Positions 27,653-36,570 of a stretch of 64,000 nucleotides of DNA are shown here, piece after piece (within the stretch, counting starts at the first letter, position 1; the number at the start of each line of letters is the position of its first letter). Both the position numbers and the translations under genes were made by a program. The notes under the pieces were generated by a model. It was given only the letters and a program-made list of their open reading frames with translations. It ran no database searches and was not told the DNA's origin. The DNA lies in IMG/VR virus record IMGVR_UViG_3300035180_001820, positions 1 through 64,000 of that record. One strand, written 5' to 3'. The DNA is from a virus.

Positions 27653-28119
27653 TTTATTTCTCTTATTTTATTTAATTTTTTTTCTTCTAAACGAATTTTT
27701 TCAAAATTAGTTATAATTTTATTTGCATCATTAATATCATGAAAACCACAATCGGTGTTATAACATGCCTCTGCACTATAACCTTGATAAAATTTTCTAT
27801 CTTTAGGAAAATACTTATAATCAATTTCATTCCAAATTAATTTATATTTTTTTCTAAAACATAATTTTTTCATATATTTAGTTTCAATATGATATAAACC
27901 ATCATATCTAAAAACTCTATATTTATGAGTATCGGTGTCCATATATCGTATTATACTAAAATCAACATCTAATTTCATTATATTAGAACCTAATGATTTA
28001 ACCCAATTGTCTGCATTTTCCTCTGTAGAAAAATCCAAATTTTTGAATGGTTTCCATTGGCCATTTCTTATAGTATGTACCCAATATCTATCATTAAACT
28101 TAGTTATTTTGTATTTCAT
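27649..28119 (-). CDS. Hypothetical protein
   Basis: 156 residues from ATG 28119; the frame extends to TTG 28128. Aromatic- and Lys-rich, with FNDRYWVHTIRNGQWKPF and a C-terminal helix. The start is about 22 bases past the promoter -10 box. Unknown. Confidence 0.6.
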   Translation of the reverse strand: MKYKITKFNDRYWVHTIRNGQWKPFKNLDFSTEENADNWVKSLGSNIMKLDVDFSIIRYMDTDTHKYRVFRYDGLYHIETKYMKKLCFRKKYKLIWNEIDYKYFPKDRKFYQGYSAEACYNTDCGFHDINDANKIITNFEKIRLEEKKLNKIREIK

Positions 28120-28141
28120 ATAATCCAATAATTTTAATAAT

Positions 28142-28172
28142 TAAATATAACTATAAATTTACTAAATGTCAA
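28142..28172 (-). promoter_or_regulatory. Promoter, TTGACA-N17-TATATTTA
   Basis: Minus strand: TTGACA at 28172-28167, TATATTTA at 28149-28142, spacer 17. Drives the operon with DNA ligase. Confidence 0.78.
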
Positions 28173-28179
28173 TTAAGAA

Positions 28180-28500
28180 TTAAATTATATTAAAACAACC
28201 ATATTCACCAATTATACAGACTTTAATATTATGTAATTGTAACAATAAATCGGTTGAGATATCATCACCTTCATTATCTGAGATATCTTCATTTATAAAT
28301 AAATATTTATGGTTATCATCTAAATATTCTATCTTAAAAAATAACCTATTTATATTATAAAAATATTCTACATATTCGGTTATTATTTTCTTTTCTGATT
28401 TATTTGAATAATAATCTTGCAGCCTATCTGAGGCTGTATTGATATATTTATTAAAAACAATAAGTGGTAATAAAAATACTAATAGTATGTAAATTATCAT
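28180..28500 (-). CDS. Hypothetical membrane protein
   Basis: 106 residues from ATG 28500 (ATGA overlap with the upstream stop). N-terminal membrane helix IIYILLVFLLPLIVF, then a soluble acidic part (DISDNEGDDIS). Unknown. Confidence 0.6.
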   Translation of the reverse strand: MIIYILLVFLLPLIVFNKYINTASDRLQDYYSNKSEKKIITEYVEYFYNINRLFFKIEYLDDNHKYLFINEDISDNEGDDISTDLLLQLHNIKVCIIGEYGCFNII

Positions 28501-28808
28501 CCATCTCGCCATGCATATTCATGAGTACCTAATTTATAATTTGTTAACTCAGGAAATTCTGTTTTTATTAATGTAGCTACACGTTCTTTAAACTGTGCAC
28601 CTGTTTCATCATCTTTAACATTATCCCATGATAAACCAATATATAACTCATCACAATATTCGGGTGAATGTGTTTCTAATTTTACAGCCTGTTCACCATA
28701 TTCAAAAAGATCCATACCTTCAGGTATATCCGAACTCTCAACAGTTATTCCAAAAATTAAAAATGAACTTGTAGAGCTATTACTAACGAACCCTTGTCTT
28801 ATTTTCAA
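28497..28808 (-). CDS. KIRQGFVSNSSTSSF family protein, copy 1
   Basis: 103 residues. The start is TTG 28808 in an ATTGA overlap: it restores the family N-terminus (M)KIRQGFVSNSSTSSF, identical to the upstream paralogue. The middle has a DDETGAQFKERV segment, also shared. The (K)IR-x-GFVSNSSSSSF opening is known from many phage proteins, always at the very N-terminus; its function is unknown. Confidence 0.75.
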   Translation of the reverse strand: MKIRQGFVSNSSTSSFLIFGITVESSDIPEGMDLFEYGEQAVKLETHSPEYCDELYIGLSWDNVKDDETGAQFKERVATLIKTEFPELTNYKLGTHEYAWRDG

Positions 28809-29140
28809 TTGTATTCTTCTCCACAATAATGTTCAAAGCGAGCTTTACTTTCATCATAGAATGGTAATGCCGTTTTAATCATACTTAATATACGTGCTTT
28901 ATATTGTGCACCTGTTTCATCATCTTTCATTGAGTCTGGGTCGACACCTAATATTGCACCATACTCTGTCTCAGATCTATATGATAAACCTAAATTATCA
29001 AAATACTCTTCATAATCTTCATCATGTTTATCTTCAAAATCAGTAGGAAGATATTTTGATACATCTTCACGAAGTATAATTCCGAATAAACAAAATGAAC
29101 TTGTAGAACTGTTACTAACGAACCCTTGTCTGATTTTCAT
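28805..29140 (-). CDS. KIRQGFVSNSSTSSF family protein, copy 2
   Basis: 111 residues, ATG 29140, opening MKIRQGFVSNSSTSSF. Shares DDETGAQYKARI and the following helix with copy 1, so they are a tandem duplication. The middle is acidic. Unknown function. Confidence 0.78.
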   Translation of the reverse strand: MKIRQGFVSNSSTSSFCLFGIILREDVSKYLPTDFEDKHDEDYEEYFDNLGLSYRSETEYGAILGVDPDSMKDDETGAQYKARILSMIKTALPFYDESKARFEHYCGEEYN

Positions 29141-29151
29141 ATCAGTACTCC

Positions 29152-29643
29152 TTAATGTTTACTTAATCTAATGTGAGGAATTTTATTGAATATTCCACCG
29201 TGCTCCATAGTTCCTGTGTAGGAATTATCATCACCATATTCTACAATAAAAAACTCACAATCTTTATTTTCATTAACAAATTCAGTTGCAACTTGTGTTG
29301 CATAAATATTAGATGCCTTTTCGTATGCATCCCAATCAATTTTATCAGTACCTTTTATTTCATATTGATGATAATCAGGAGCTCCTGTTAACCAACCGTT
29401 AGTAAGCTCTTTTGAAATTTCATCAATAGATGCCGATTTCTGTTTTTCAATATCCATAAATATTGTTTCGGCAAAGCCTATTGTTTGATATTCTTCACCA
29501 GTATCTGGCCATGAATATTTCTTTATGGTATTACTATCAAATAATATTGATTTAATTTCTTGTGGTGATTTTGGTTTTCTTTTAAATGCTATAATAAAAC
29601 TTGATGTTGAACTATTGCTTACAAAACCTTGACGTACTTTCAT
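29152..29643 (-). CDS. KVRQGFVSNSSTSSF family protein, copy 3
   Basis: 163 residues. Only the first 17 residues (KVRQGFVSNSSTSSFII) match copies 1 and 2; the remainder differs completely (includes WLTGAPDYHQYEI). That the opening is kept while the body changes suggests it works as a sorting or processing signal. Confidence 0.75.
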   Translation of the reverse strand: MKVRQGFVSNSSTSSFIIAFKRKPKSPQEIKSILFDSNTIKKYSWPDTGEEYQTIGFAETIFMDIEKQKSASIDEISKELTNGWLTGAPDYHQYEIKGTDKIDWDAYEKASNIYATQVATEFVNENKDCEFFIVEYGDDNSYTGTMEHGGIFNKIPHIRLSKH

Positions 29644-30290
29644 ATTACATCCATTTCATTGTTTACTTCTTTTAATACGGCATCTTGACCATATTTATTT
29701 TTTAATCTTTCAAACCAATCTGCCGTTTTTGCTTTAACCATCCAAACTCGTTTATCAACTCGTTTTGTTTCATGTAGTCCTTTACAGATTACACCCTCAA
29801 CCAATCCAAATTTATTATCATGAACATCCTTTACAAAGGACTTATTTAGATTTCCTTCATATACAACTCTTGGTATACCTATATTAGAAAACTTTTTAAT
29901 AAACTTACGAGGCTCTACCCATCCTCTTTGATGCTGCCAAATATCAAACATTGTTATATCTTTAACATCATTAGGATCATGTAAACCAAATGCAGAGTTC
30001 GGTCCATAAAATTCTGAAAATACTATAAAGTTTTTAATATTTCTATAATCTTTATCAGTCTTAAATATTTCAGTTAATGGTTCTGCATATTTTTTCATGA
30101 ACAAAATTATAGCTTCACCAAATACATCGGCCTTTTCATTTATAATTTGATTACGAGTTCCAAATTTATAAAATCCTAATTTGTATGACCATTCGCATCT
30201 AATATTTGAACCGTCCATTTTATCAAATGCAACTATTGGTGCACCAATAGTTCCGTGCTTCCAATATTCTATGTGATGATATTCTTTCAT
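29640..30290 (-). CDS. RNA ligase (Rnl-type nucleotidyltransferase)
   Basis: 216 residues. FDKMDGSNIR gives motif I (Lys23), FGTRNQ follows, then FSEFYGPNSAFG (motif III), EGVICKG (IV) and WMVKAKT (V). Short, without a clear C-terminal domain, like other Rnl2-type phage ligases. It would join RNA ends, for example cleaved tRNAs. ATGA overlap with 29152-29643. Confidence 0.85.
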   Translation of the reverse strand: MKEYHHIEYWKHGTIGAPIVAFDKMDGSNIRCEWSYKLGFYKFGTRNQIINEKADVFGEAIILFMKKYAEPLTEIFKTDKDYRNIKNFIVFSEFYGPNSAFGLHDPNDVKDITMFDIWQHQRGWVEPRKFIKKFSNIGIPRVVYEGNLNKSFVKDVHDNKFGLVEGVICKGLHETKRVDKRVWMVKAKTADWFERLKNKYGQDAVLKEVNNEMDVI

Positions 30291-30301
30291 TATTTACCTT
30301 A

Positions 30302-31330
30302 TTAAATTGTATAAACTGGACATGCTTTAGAACAATCCCTACATCCTAAAACATCTTTTCTAAATGCATATGTTCTAGAACTATGCCATACTTCATCCAT
30401 AGATTTTGCATCTAATAAACTAATACCATTTTTCCAACCTTCAGTTCCTTCAATAAAAGAACATGGAAAAAATTCACCTTCAACATTTACATAACTTGAA
30501 AATAGTGTACTTTCACAAGGTTCAATAAATGTTGAAAATTGTTTATTTATATCTGCTTTAAATGCCTTTTGTGCTGAACATGAATCAAAACCAATGTTAA
30601 CATTTTTTTGTAATGCAGTTTGAAATAATATACCAAATGATTCTTCACTAATACTATTATATCTTTTAACGGCTCTACCTTTTGATTTCAAAGATAAAAA
30701 TACAATGGCATTTAACTTTTCTAATCTAGAATCGGTTTTTACTTTATCTAATAAACTCATAGCAATATCATATGTTTCTTTAGATAACATAAAATGAATA
30801 TTACATTGTGTTAAACCAAGATCCGTTAATTTTTTAATAGTATCCAATGTTTTATTTTCATCATAAAAAGATACTGCAATTGCTCCGCATCTTTGAACTA
30901 ACTTATTAGCAATTTCATCAGTAATTCCTTCACCATTTATTGTAAGATTGGGTGTAATTCCATTTAAGATACAAAAATCAAAAATATCCCACATATCAGG
31001 ATTAGAATCAATATCACCAATACCAAAAGCTATTTGTGTTAATGTTCTATTGAATTTATAAAATACTTTTTTGAATGTTTCTAATGTCATGTAGGTACCA
31101 TTAGGTGTGTTTGCTTTATAACAAAATTTACATGGTCCTATACCATCTACACCTTTACATGTAGTTGAAATTTCTATATCAGCAATCTCAGGTCCATATT
31201 TAGACCATTGTGGATCTTCTTCTTTTGTTTTTCCCCATCTAGCAAAATAACCAGTTTTTTTATCAAATACATAGTTATAATCTGTACTTGAAAAAATCTT
31301 TTTGTCTTTATTTTCTAATAATTTTGCCAT
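30302..31330 (-). CDS. Radical SAM protein with SPASM-like C-terminus
   Basis: 342 residues. The cluster region reads C-x8-C-x2-C (CKGVDGIGPCKFCY), longer than the usual CxxxCxxC. Then a TIM-barrel-like body, an FPCSFIEG segment and a final GCRDCSKACPVYTI with four-cysteine character, as in SPASM domains. Such enzymes modify peptides or proteins using S-adenosylmethionine. Substrate unknown; no obvious small peptide neighbour. Confidence 0.82.
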   Translation of the reverse strand: MAKLLENKDKKIFSSTDYNYVFDKKTGYFARWGKTKEEDPQWSKYGPEIADIEISTTCKGVDGIGPCKFCYKANTPNGTYMTLETFKKVFYKFNRTLTQIAFGIGDIDSNPDMWDIFDFCILNGITPNLTINGEGITDEIANKLVQRCGAIAVSFYDENKTLDTIKKLTDLGLTQCNIHFMLSKETYDIAMSLLDKVKTDSRLEKLNAIVFLSLKSKGRAVKRYNSISEESFGILFQTALQKNVNIGFDSCSAQKAFKADINKQFSTFIEPCESTLFSSYVNVEGEFFPCSFIEGTEGWKNGISLLDAKSMDEVWHSSRTYAFRKDVLGCRDCSKACPVYTI

Positions 31331-31361
31331 TGTAACCTATTTATTTTAATTTTTTATAATA

Positions 31362-31392
31362 TAAATATAACCATTTATTTACTAAATGTCAA
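31362..31392 (-). promoter_or_regulatory. Promoter, TTGACA-N17-TATATTTA
   Basis: Minus strand: TTGACA at 31392-31387, TATATTTA at 31369-31362, spacer 17. Drives the radical SAM / RNA ligase operon. Confidence 0.78.
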
Positions 31393-31398
31393 TTGAGA

Positions 31399-31734
31399 TT
31401 AATCATCACATACATCATTACACCAATTATCCTGATTAAATATTATTCTCTCATAATCTTCAGTTTTTAGTGTAGGTTTAACAACAAATGTATTATCGCT
31501 ATATTTAATAACGGCCTCATTTTTGTGCAACTTAACCCATTCATCTTTTACACGAATAAACCAAATAGGATTCCTAGCACCGTCATTATCATCAGAATCA
31601 AAATCAAAACCTATAAAGCAATTTGCACCTTCAGATTCCATCGGTGCCCAAGGTCTTTGTTCAACAAAATCAAAAATAGCCCTGTCATTTTTACCATCGT
31701 ATGTAATTCTATCTACGATATATCTAATATCCAT
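31399..31734 (-). CDS. Hypothetical protein, pair A
   Basis: 111 residues, start chosen at ATG 31734 sharing TAATG with the upstream gene. Contains WAPMESEGANCFIGF and IKYSDNTFVVKP; the latter resembles VKFSDGTYTVVKP near the end of the upstream gene's product, so they may be distant paralogues. Unknown. Confidence 0.6.
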   Translation of the reverse strand: MDIRYIVDRITYDGKNDRAIFDFVEQRPWAPMESEGANCFIGFDFDSDDNDGARNPIWFIRVKDEWVKLHKNEAVIKYSDNTFVVKPTLKTEDYERIIFNQDNWCNDVCDD

Positions 31735-32186
31735 TATGATATCTTCCATGATAATTTTGAAATTTCTAAATAATTAGCATTTTTAGGTTTAACAACAGTA
31801 TATGTTCCATCGGAAAACTTAACAATTAAATCACCAAATTCTGCATTAATATTAATTCCTAAAAATAAATCTTTTATGACCAAACCACATTTTGGATTTT
31901 CAGACCAACTTATATAAAAATTTTTACCGGATGAATCCATTTTTGCATTTTCACCTTCAAGAAAACTATGCATTATACTATCTGTATTTGGTGCCCATTT
32001 TAGTACATCTTCTATTGCTAGATATTTTAGATTTTCCATAGTTTGTTTAATGCCATCCGCAAATTCTTTAAGATCTTTAATTCCTTTATCAACACTACCC
32101 CAAGATGCATTACTAACATCTATTTTATGTACCTTTTGTACAGGAAAGTCTCGTGTTTCAATTATAATAGTATCAGTGAAACTCAT
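31734..32186 (-). CDS. Hypothetical protein, pair B
   Basis: 150 residues from ATG 32186 (the frame reaches 32198). Helical middle, C-terminal VKFSDGTYTVVKPK as in its downstream neighbour. Unknown. Confidence 0.58.
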   Translation of the reverse strand: MSFTDTIIIETRDFPVQKVHKIDVSNASWGSVDKGIKDLKEFADGIKQTMENLKYLAIEDVLKWAPNTDSIMHSFLEGENAKMDSSGKNFYISWSENPKCGLVIKDLFLGININAEFGDLIVKFSDGTYTVVKPKNANYLEISKLSWKIS

Positions 32187-32187
32187 A

Positions 32188-32460
32188 TTATTCTTCATTA
32201 GTTACTTTAAAAAAATTACAATTCATTTTAGCTTCAACATCTTTAGAAGCTAATGTATGATTTTCATTTGTACATATATACAAATCTTTATTACACTTAT
32301 TTGCAAAAATACAATTTTCACAAACTTCTAAATCTTTTCTATATTTATAATACAATTCCGCAAATGCTGTAAAATTATATTTACAAAATTGATATGCAAC
32401 ACCTGGGTCATTACGCGGAATCATATCTGCATAAAATTCATCAGCAGTCATTATCTTCAT
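32188..32460 (-). CDS. Cys-rich small protein
   Basis: 90 residues from ATG 32460 (TAATG overlap with the MBL gene stop). Cysteines in VCENCIFANKCNK and later IC, NC look like a metal site. The rest is helical. Unknown. Confidence 0.58.
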   Translation of the reverse strand: MKIMTADEFYADMIPRNDPGVAYQFCKYNFTAFAELYYKYRKDLEVCENCIFANKCNKDLYICTNENHTLASKDVEAKMNCNFFKVTNEE

Positions 32461-33383
32461 TATACTATCCACTCTTGACCTTGTTTAACCATACCTGCGA
32501 ACCCATCATCTTTTACCATTTTGAACCAATCACAAGGTTGTCCATAAAAATCAAATCCTTCGGTAACATAATCTTGATAGTGATCTAAAAACATTTTTTC
32601 TTTAATATCATCACTCAATCTTATTGCATTTACATTTTCATAACCTTTAAGTTCACCATAATTTGCATGAACTTTAGATGAAAAATTCATTATTTTTTTA
32701 ACGGTATCAACACCATCACATTCACAATCTTGGAAGATGATATCTGATTCCTTATAAAAAATTTCAGATTGGCGAGGTGAACAATGTTGACTATCTGTAA
32801 CAAAATATACTGTCTTATGACCTTCTTTTTTAAAGAGTAAACCAAATGTAGGACTTGTTATACTACCTGTCATAATATGAATTTGTTGAATCAAAGATAC
32901 GGTCCAACCTTGCCAAATAAAGTTTTGATTTTCTTTAATTGGATATAATGTAAAAAATGATTTTAATGTTGCAGGTTGTCCTTCAATTGATTCTAATCCA
33001 CCTCTCCAACTCTTCTTCCATAAATCTTTAAGTAACTTTCTGTTACAAATAAGATTAGGTACATAATCGGAGTTTGTTCTTATGATAGGTGTTTCTTCAA
33101 TTGGCATTTCACTTCTCATTGCAACTTCAGGTTTATTATACCAATCATATCTCTTAAATGCAACAAACTCAATTGATGCATGATCCGCATGTGCGTGACT
33201 AATATAAATATCATCAATTGACTTGATAGGAATATTATATTTATGAAGCATTAGAGGTAGTGCCCAGCCAGTATCTATTAATAGGTTTCGTGTTTCACCT
33301 TCATGCTCTTCGGTTAATAAAAAACTATTATTACCATTTAATATTGAGAATGCATTGCCATATCCAATTGATTTAATTTTCAT
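32460..33383 (-). CDS. Metallo-beta-lactamase-fold hydrolase
   Basis: 307 residues. LLIDTGWALP, then ISHAHADHAS (HxHxDH), later His in IQQIHIMT, VTDSQHC and an Asp in IFQDCECDG. Similar to RNase Z/phosphodiesterase-type MBL enzymes. The substrate may be RNA or a cyclic nucleotide; not decidable here. Overlaps 33380-33940 by 4 bases. Confidence 0.8.
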   Translation of the reverse strand: MKIKSIGYGNAFSILNGNNSFLLTEEHEGETRNLLIDTGWALPLMLHKYNIPIKSIDDIYISHAHADHASIEFVAFKRYDWYNKPEVAMRSEMPIEETPIIRTNSDYVPNLICNRKLLKDLWKKSWRGGLESIEGQPATLKSFFTLYPIKENQNFIWQGWTVSLIQQIHIMTGSITSPTFGLLFKKEGHKTVYFVTDSQHCSPRQSEIFYKESDIIFQDCECDGVDTVKKIMNFSSKVHANYGELKGYENVNAIRLSDDIKEKMFLDHYQDYVTEGFDFYGQPCDWFKMVKDDGFAGMVKQGQEWIV

Positions 33384-33940
33384 TTTAATTTGCTTTCATT
33401 TGCTAATTGTTTTATTATGGACCCATTACATAAACGAATCGGAACTGTATTTGTTCTGAACCAATGTCTTATATCCTTACCTGCTTCTATAAGATTATTA
33501 CATTCTGTTTTATGTTTTGATAATACAGTTAATGCAAATTTAATATCTGAAAGATTTGCATGTATAATTTTGTAAAGTTTAGAATCTGCAATTTGTACAC
33601 CAATTGTTGTGTATGTATTAAATCTAGTAAGTACACCATTTTTAGTTAAAAATATTGGACCTGATTTATCACGACATACAAATGTATTGTCCAATGATAA
33701 TGCATCATATTCATCATGGCGTCTTATAAATGACTCATATAAATAACTACCATTATCATTATAGCTATCATTATATGCATACACTAATGGTAATTTTTTA
33801 TTAGTACATTCTATCATTCTAGTCATAAATCCAACAGCTGCATTATAATTTACAAATGTTCTATGTCTAAACAAATCAACTCTTGCATTACCATTATCGG
33901 TTACTGTTATTTGTGTACCATGTAAGTATAAAGTTTCCAT
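33380..33940 (-). CDS. Hypothetical protein
   Basis: 186 residues, beta-rich first half (LYLHGTQITVTDNG) and a helical C-terminus. Shares a base with the kinase gene stop. Unknown. Confidence 0.58.
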   Translation of the reverse strand: METLYLHGTQITVTDNGNARVDLFRHRTFVNYNAAVGFMTRMIECTNKKLPLVYAYNDSYNDNGSYLYESFIRRHDEYDALSLDNTFVCRDKSGPIFLTKNGVLTRFNTYTTIGVQIADSKLYKIIHANLSDIKFALTVLSKHKTECNNLIEAGKDIRHWFRTNTVPIRLCNGSIIKQLANESKLK

Positions 33941-34461
33941 TAAAAATCAGATCCTATTATTAATTTACCATTTTTGATTTGCAACCTATGTAATATATCA
34001 GAAAGATATTCTTCAGGTTTTGTTATTTGCCATTGTGTACAATCAGTTGCACTTTCATTATCACATTCAAAAATAAATTTATTATAATTTTCTTCCATAA
34101 ATTTAACAAATGCTTCAGTATTTCCACGATCTTTATATCGTTGTATAAAATGATCTCTCAGTTGATAAGTTGGATAAATTAAAAAATACTTTATTCCATT
34201 TTTCTTTAATGCATCCCGAACTACACTATGACATGATATCATTATAATATCGGCTTTACCAATATTATTTTTAATATGGTTCATATAGTTTTGTGGAAAT
34301 GATGGATCTCTAATAGGTGCGGAATCTTTATGAGGTATGGCTGGATATATCCATGAAAACTTGCTTGAATCGGAATCTAATATAATTAGATCTTTATTGT
34401 TTTCAAAAACTTTTGTTTTACCAATCCCAGGGAAGGCTGAAATTATAATTGTTTCTTTCAT
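33940..34461 (-). CDS. P-loop nucleotide kinase-like protein
   Basis: 173 residues from ATG 34461. Walker A AFPGIGKT at about residues 9-16, LDSDSSKF (acceptor region), MISCHSVVRDAL (Walker B-like strand), and an R-x-x-FIQRYKDRG lid. Like small phage kinases that phosphorylate nucleotides or polynucleotide 5' ends. Possible RNA-repair partner of the ligases. Confidence 0.75.
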   Translation of the reverse strand: MKETIIISAFPGIGKTKVFENNKDLIILDSDSSKFSWIYPAIPHKDSAPIRDPSFPQNYMNHIKNNIGKADIIMISCHSVVRDALKKNGIKYFLIYPTYQLRDHFIQRYKDRGNTEAFVKFMEENYNKFIFECDNESATDCTQWQITKPEEYLSDILHRLQIKNGKLIIGSDF

Positions 34462-34706
34462 TACTTTATCCAATTATCATAATTATTAATTGTTCTTAAC
34501 AACATTGGTTGTTCTTTTTTCTTTACTTGGTATGTGCATACTGGAACAAATGCGCCTTCTTCAGGAACATCCATATCACGCAAGCTTTGTCTCCAAAGTG
34601 CAGATGCTAATTCCATTAAATGACCATAACCAATTTGTTCACCTAATACTTTAACGCGGTCTGCTTGGTTTTTTATTTCTAATTTACGTTGGGCAATATC
34701 AATCAT
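34461..34706 (-). CDS. Hypothetical small protein
   Basis: 81 residues. The central GYGHLMELASALWRQSLRD is a motif I associate with small conserved phage proteins; role unknown. One-base sharing with the kinase, ATGA overlap with the methyltransferase. Confidence 0.6.
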   Translation of the reverse strand: MIDIAQRKLEIKNQADRVKVLGEQIGYGHLMELASALWRQSLRDMDVPEEGAFVPVCTYQVKKKEQPMLLRTINNYDNWIK

Positions 34707-35365
34707 CTACGTGTACACCTTCTAACAAATTCATTATCTGCTTTTAATTGAAGCCTACAATATTTTTCTTCCCATGCTGTCATGTATTTAATATCATCGG
34801 CTAAATGTTTTTTATATTTTCTTTTTAATTTTTTAATTTCTGTCCAATTATCTCCACATTTATTTTCCCAAATGTCAAAATAAATAGTATCAAAAATTAT
34901 ATGTTTAGGAAAGTTGCATGTGAAGACATCTTCATGAATTATGTTAACCTTTTTATTAAAACCTGATACTTCATTCATTATATCTATTAATGTTTTATTT
35001 TTTTCAATAATAGTAATAGATGTAACATGTTCTAAATCTTGTATTGCATAAATTATTAAACCTAAACCTAAACCAGCTATTAAAACATTACCGTGTGCAT
35101 TTCTAATAAAATTAATATTAGTTATAACTTCCATAGGTGTATTACTCATAAATAATTTACCATTTATAAATAATCTTTTATATGAACCTATTTCAATAGA
35201 ACCATGTCCTTGGTAGCTATTACCTATTTGACACATCATTTGCAAACGTTGGTATTCTTTTTCATCTATAGAAAATGAATCTATTTTAACATCATCCGAA
35301 ATAATATCAGGTAACTTATTAACCTTAGAAATTATAAAATTCTCAATATCTTTATAGTCAAACAT
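34703..35365 (-). CDS. SAM-dependent methyltransferase / spermidine-synthase-like protein
   Basis: 220 residues. LIAGLGLGLIIYA (motif I), ITIIEKN (motif II, acidic residue for ribose), IIHEDVF, then IYFDIW (motif IV). Resembles spermidine-synthase-like Rossmann methyltransferases. First gene after the 35388 promoter. Substrate unknown. Confidence 0.72.
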   Translation of the reverse strand: MFDYKDIENFIISKVNKLPDIISDDVKIDSFSIDEKEYQRLQMMCQIGNSYQGHGSIEIGSYKRLFINGKLFMSNTPMEVITNINFIRNAHGNVLIAGLGLGLIIYAIQDLEHVTSITIIEKNKTLIDIMNEVSGFNKKVNIIHEDVFTCNFPKHIIFDTIYFDIWENKCGDNWTEIKKLKRKYKKHLADDIKYMTAWEEKYCRLQLKADNEFVRRCTRR

Positions 35366-35387
35366 TAATAACCTATTTTAATTTATA

Positions 35388-35418
35388 TAAATATAACTAT
35401 TTATTTACTAAATGTCAA
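35388..35418 (-). promoter_or_regulatory. Promoter, TTGACA-N17-TATATTTA
   Basis: Minus strand: TTGACA at 35418-35413, TATATTTA at 35395-35388, spacer 17. It overlaps the end of 35415-36044. Confidence 0.78.
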
Positions 35419-36044
35419 TTAAGATATTCAATTAATTTAGTATTAAAATTAACTTCATTTTTTCCAAGAAATTGCAATTCTGAAATATGTACAGTGTATT
35501 CATATTGAGTAACTTCTTTTTTGTTTATATATGCATAGCATCTACATTTTACATAATCACCATCTAAACCAACTACACAATGATCACTATTATCTACATA
35601 AATCATTACTTTAGAATCTGGAACATTTAACATATCTAAAATTTCATGTGAATATAATGGTCGCCAATCTCTAATATAATCAACGGATATTCCATAATTT
35701 GGAGTATTAATATATGTTAGTAACTCACCGTTCAAACCGGTTATTTTCCATGAACTATTGGAATCATCCATAGGTTCTATTTTATGTATATACATCTCAT
35801 TAATTTTACCACCTACACACCGTGTACCAAAATGAGTTTCTAATTTATGTACTCTCATATTTTTCTTTTTATTAAATCGTTTTTGAATTTCATCATGTTT
35901 ACGAACATTTAATTGATTAATTAATTCTTCTTGTTCACCTTCAGTCATTGACGGCCATTTACGAATTTCTTCGGATGTACGTAAACAACCTAGACATAAA
36001 CCATCCGATGATATTTTACATATCTTATTGCATGGACTTTTCAT
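35415..36044 (-). CDS. DUF1289-like Cys domain fused to an unknown domain
   Basis: 209 residues. The first 50 match DUF1289: SPCNKICKISSDGLCLGCLRT, then EEIRKWPSMTEGE and a closing NVRKHDE. DUF1289 proteins usually stop here (about 60 residues). A second domain (60-209) follows, beta-rich with CRCYAYINKKE. The fusion is unusual. Metal or Fe-S binding by the four Cys is likely. Confidence 0.75.
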   Translation of the reverse strand: MKSPCNKICKISSDGLCLGCLRTSEEIRKWPSMTEGEQEELINQLNVRKHDEIQKRFNKKKNMRVHKLETHFGTRCVGGKINEMYIHKIEPMDDSNSSWKITGLNGELLTYINTPNYGISVDYIRDWRPLYSHEILDMLNVPDSKVMIYVDNSDHCVVGLDGDYVKCRCYAYINKKEVTQYEYTVHISELQFLGKNEVNFNTKLIEYLN

Positions 36045-36328
36045 TAATGTCTAGCCTCTAATAATTGTTCATAAACATATTCACAATAATGTTTGAAAAC
36101 ATCATACTGAATATCAACAGTACTATTATATATTTTACAATATGGTTCACAACCTTCAAAACAAAATAACTCTACACAAAGAAACTTTCCTTGACAATCA
36201 TAAACATGAGCAACATTTATTTTTATTTTATTATCAATAACATAACCTCGTGAAAAGGTAATATCATTATCTTTATCCATTACCCAATATATAGCGGTTT
36301 CTAATTTTATTTTCTCTAAATCATTCAT
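36044..36328 (-). CDS. Hypothetical small Cys-containing protein
   Basis: 94 residues, beta-rich (INVAHVYDCQGKFLCVELF), with CFEGCEPYC, and a helical end. Shares one base with both neighbours. Unknown. Confidence 0.6.
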   Translation of the reverse strand: MNDLEKIKLETAIYWVMDKDNDITFSRGYVIDNKIKINVAHVYDCQGKFLCVELFCFEGCEPYCKIYNSTVDIQYDVFKHYCEYVYEQLLEARH

Positions 36329-36570
36329 TAGAATTTAATCTTTCTTAATTCATTAAAACTTTTATTAAGTTCTTCAAAAATCATACTTACATTAGCAAAC
36401 ATATTTGGTTCCCAATGTAAACCTTTACAGTCTTCCCAAGCATACATACATAACTTCATTATTTTTTGTTTGCTCCAAGGATTTCTATGTTCAACGGTTA
36501 ACTTACATAAATAGTTTCCACTACTTCTATTAAGATAAGCATGTACACAGTTTAAGCATTCTTTATTCAT
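36328..36570 (-). CDS. Cys-rich small protein
   Basis: 80 residues from ATG 36570 (4-base overlap with upstream stop). MNKECLNCVHAY, YLCKLT, LCMYAWEDC suggest a zinc site of the kind seen in many small phage proteins. C-terminal helix. Unknown. Confidence 0.62.
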   Translation of the reverse strand: MNKECLNCVHAYLNRSSGNYLCKLTVEHRNPWSKQKIMKLCMYAWEDCKGLHWEPNMFANVSMIFEELNKSFNELRKIKF

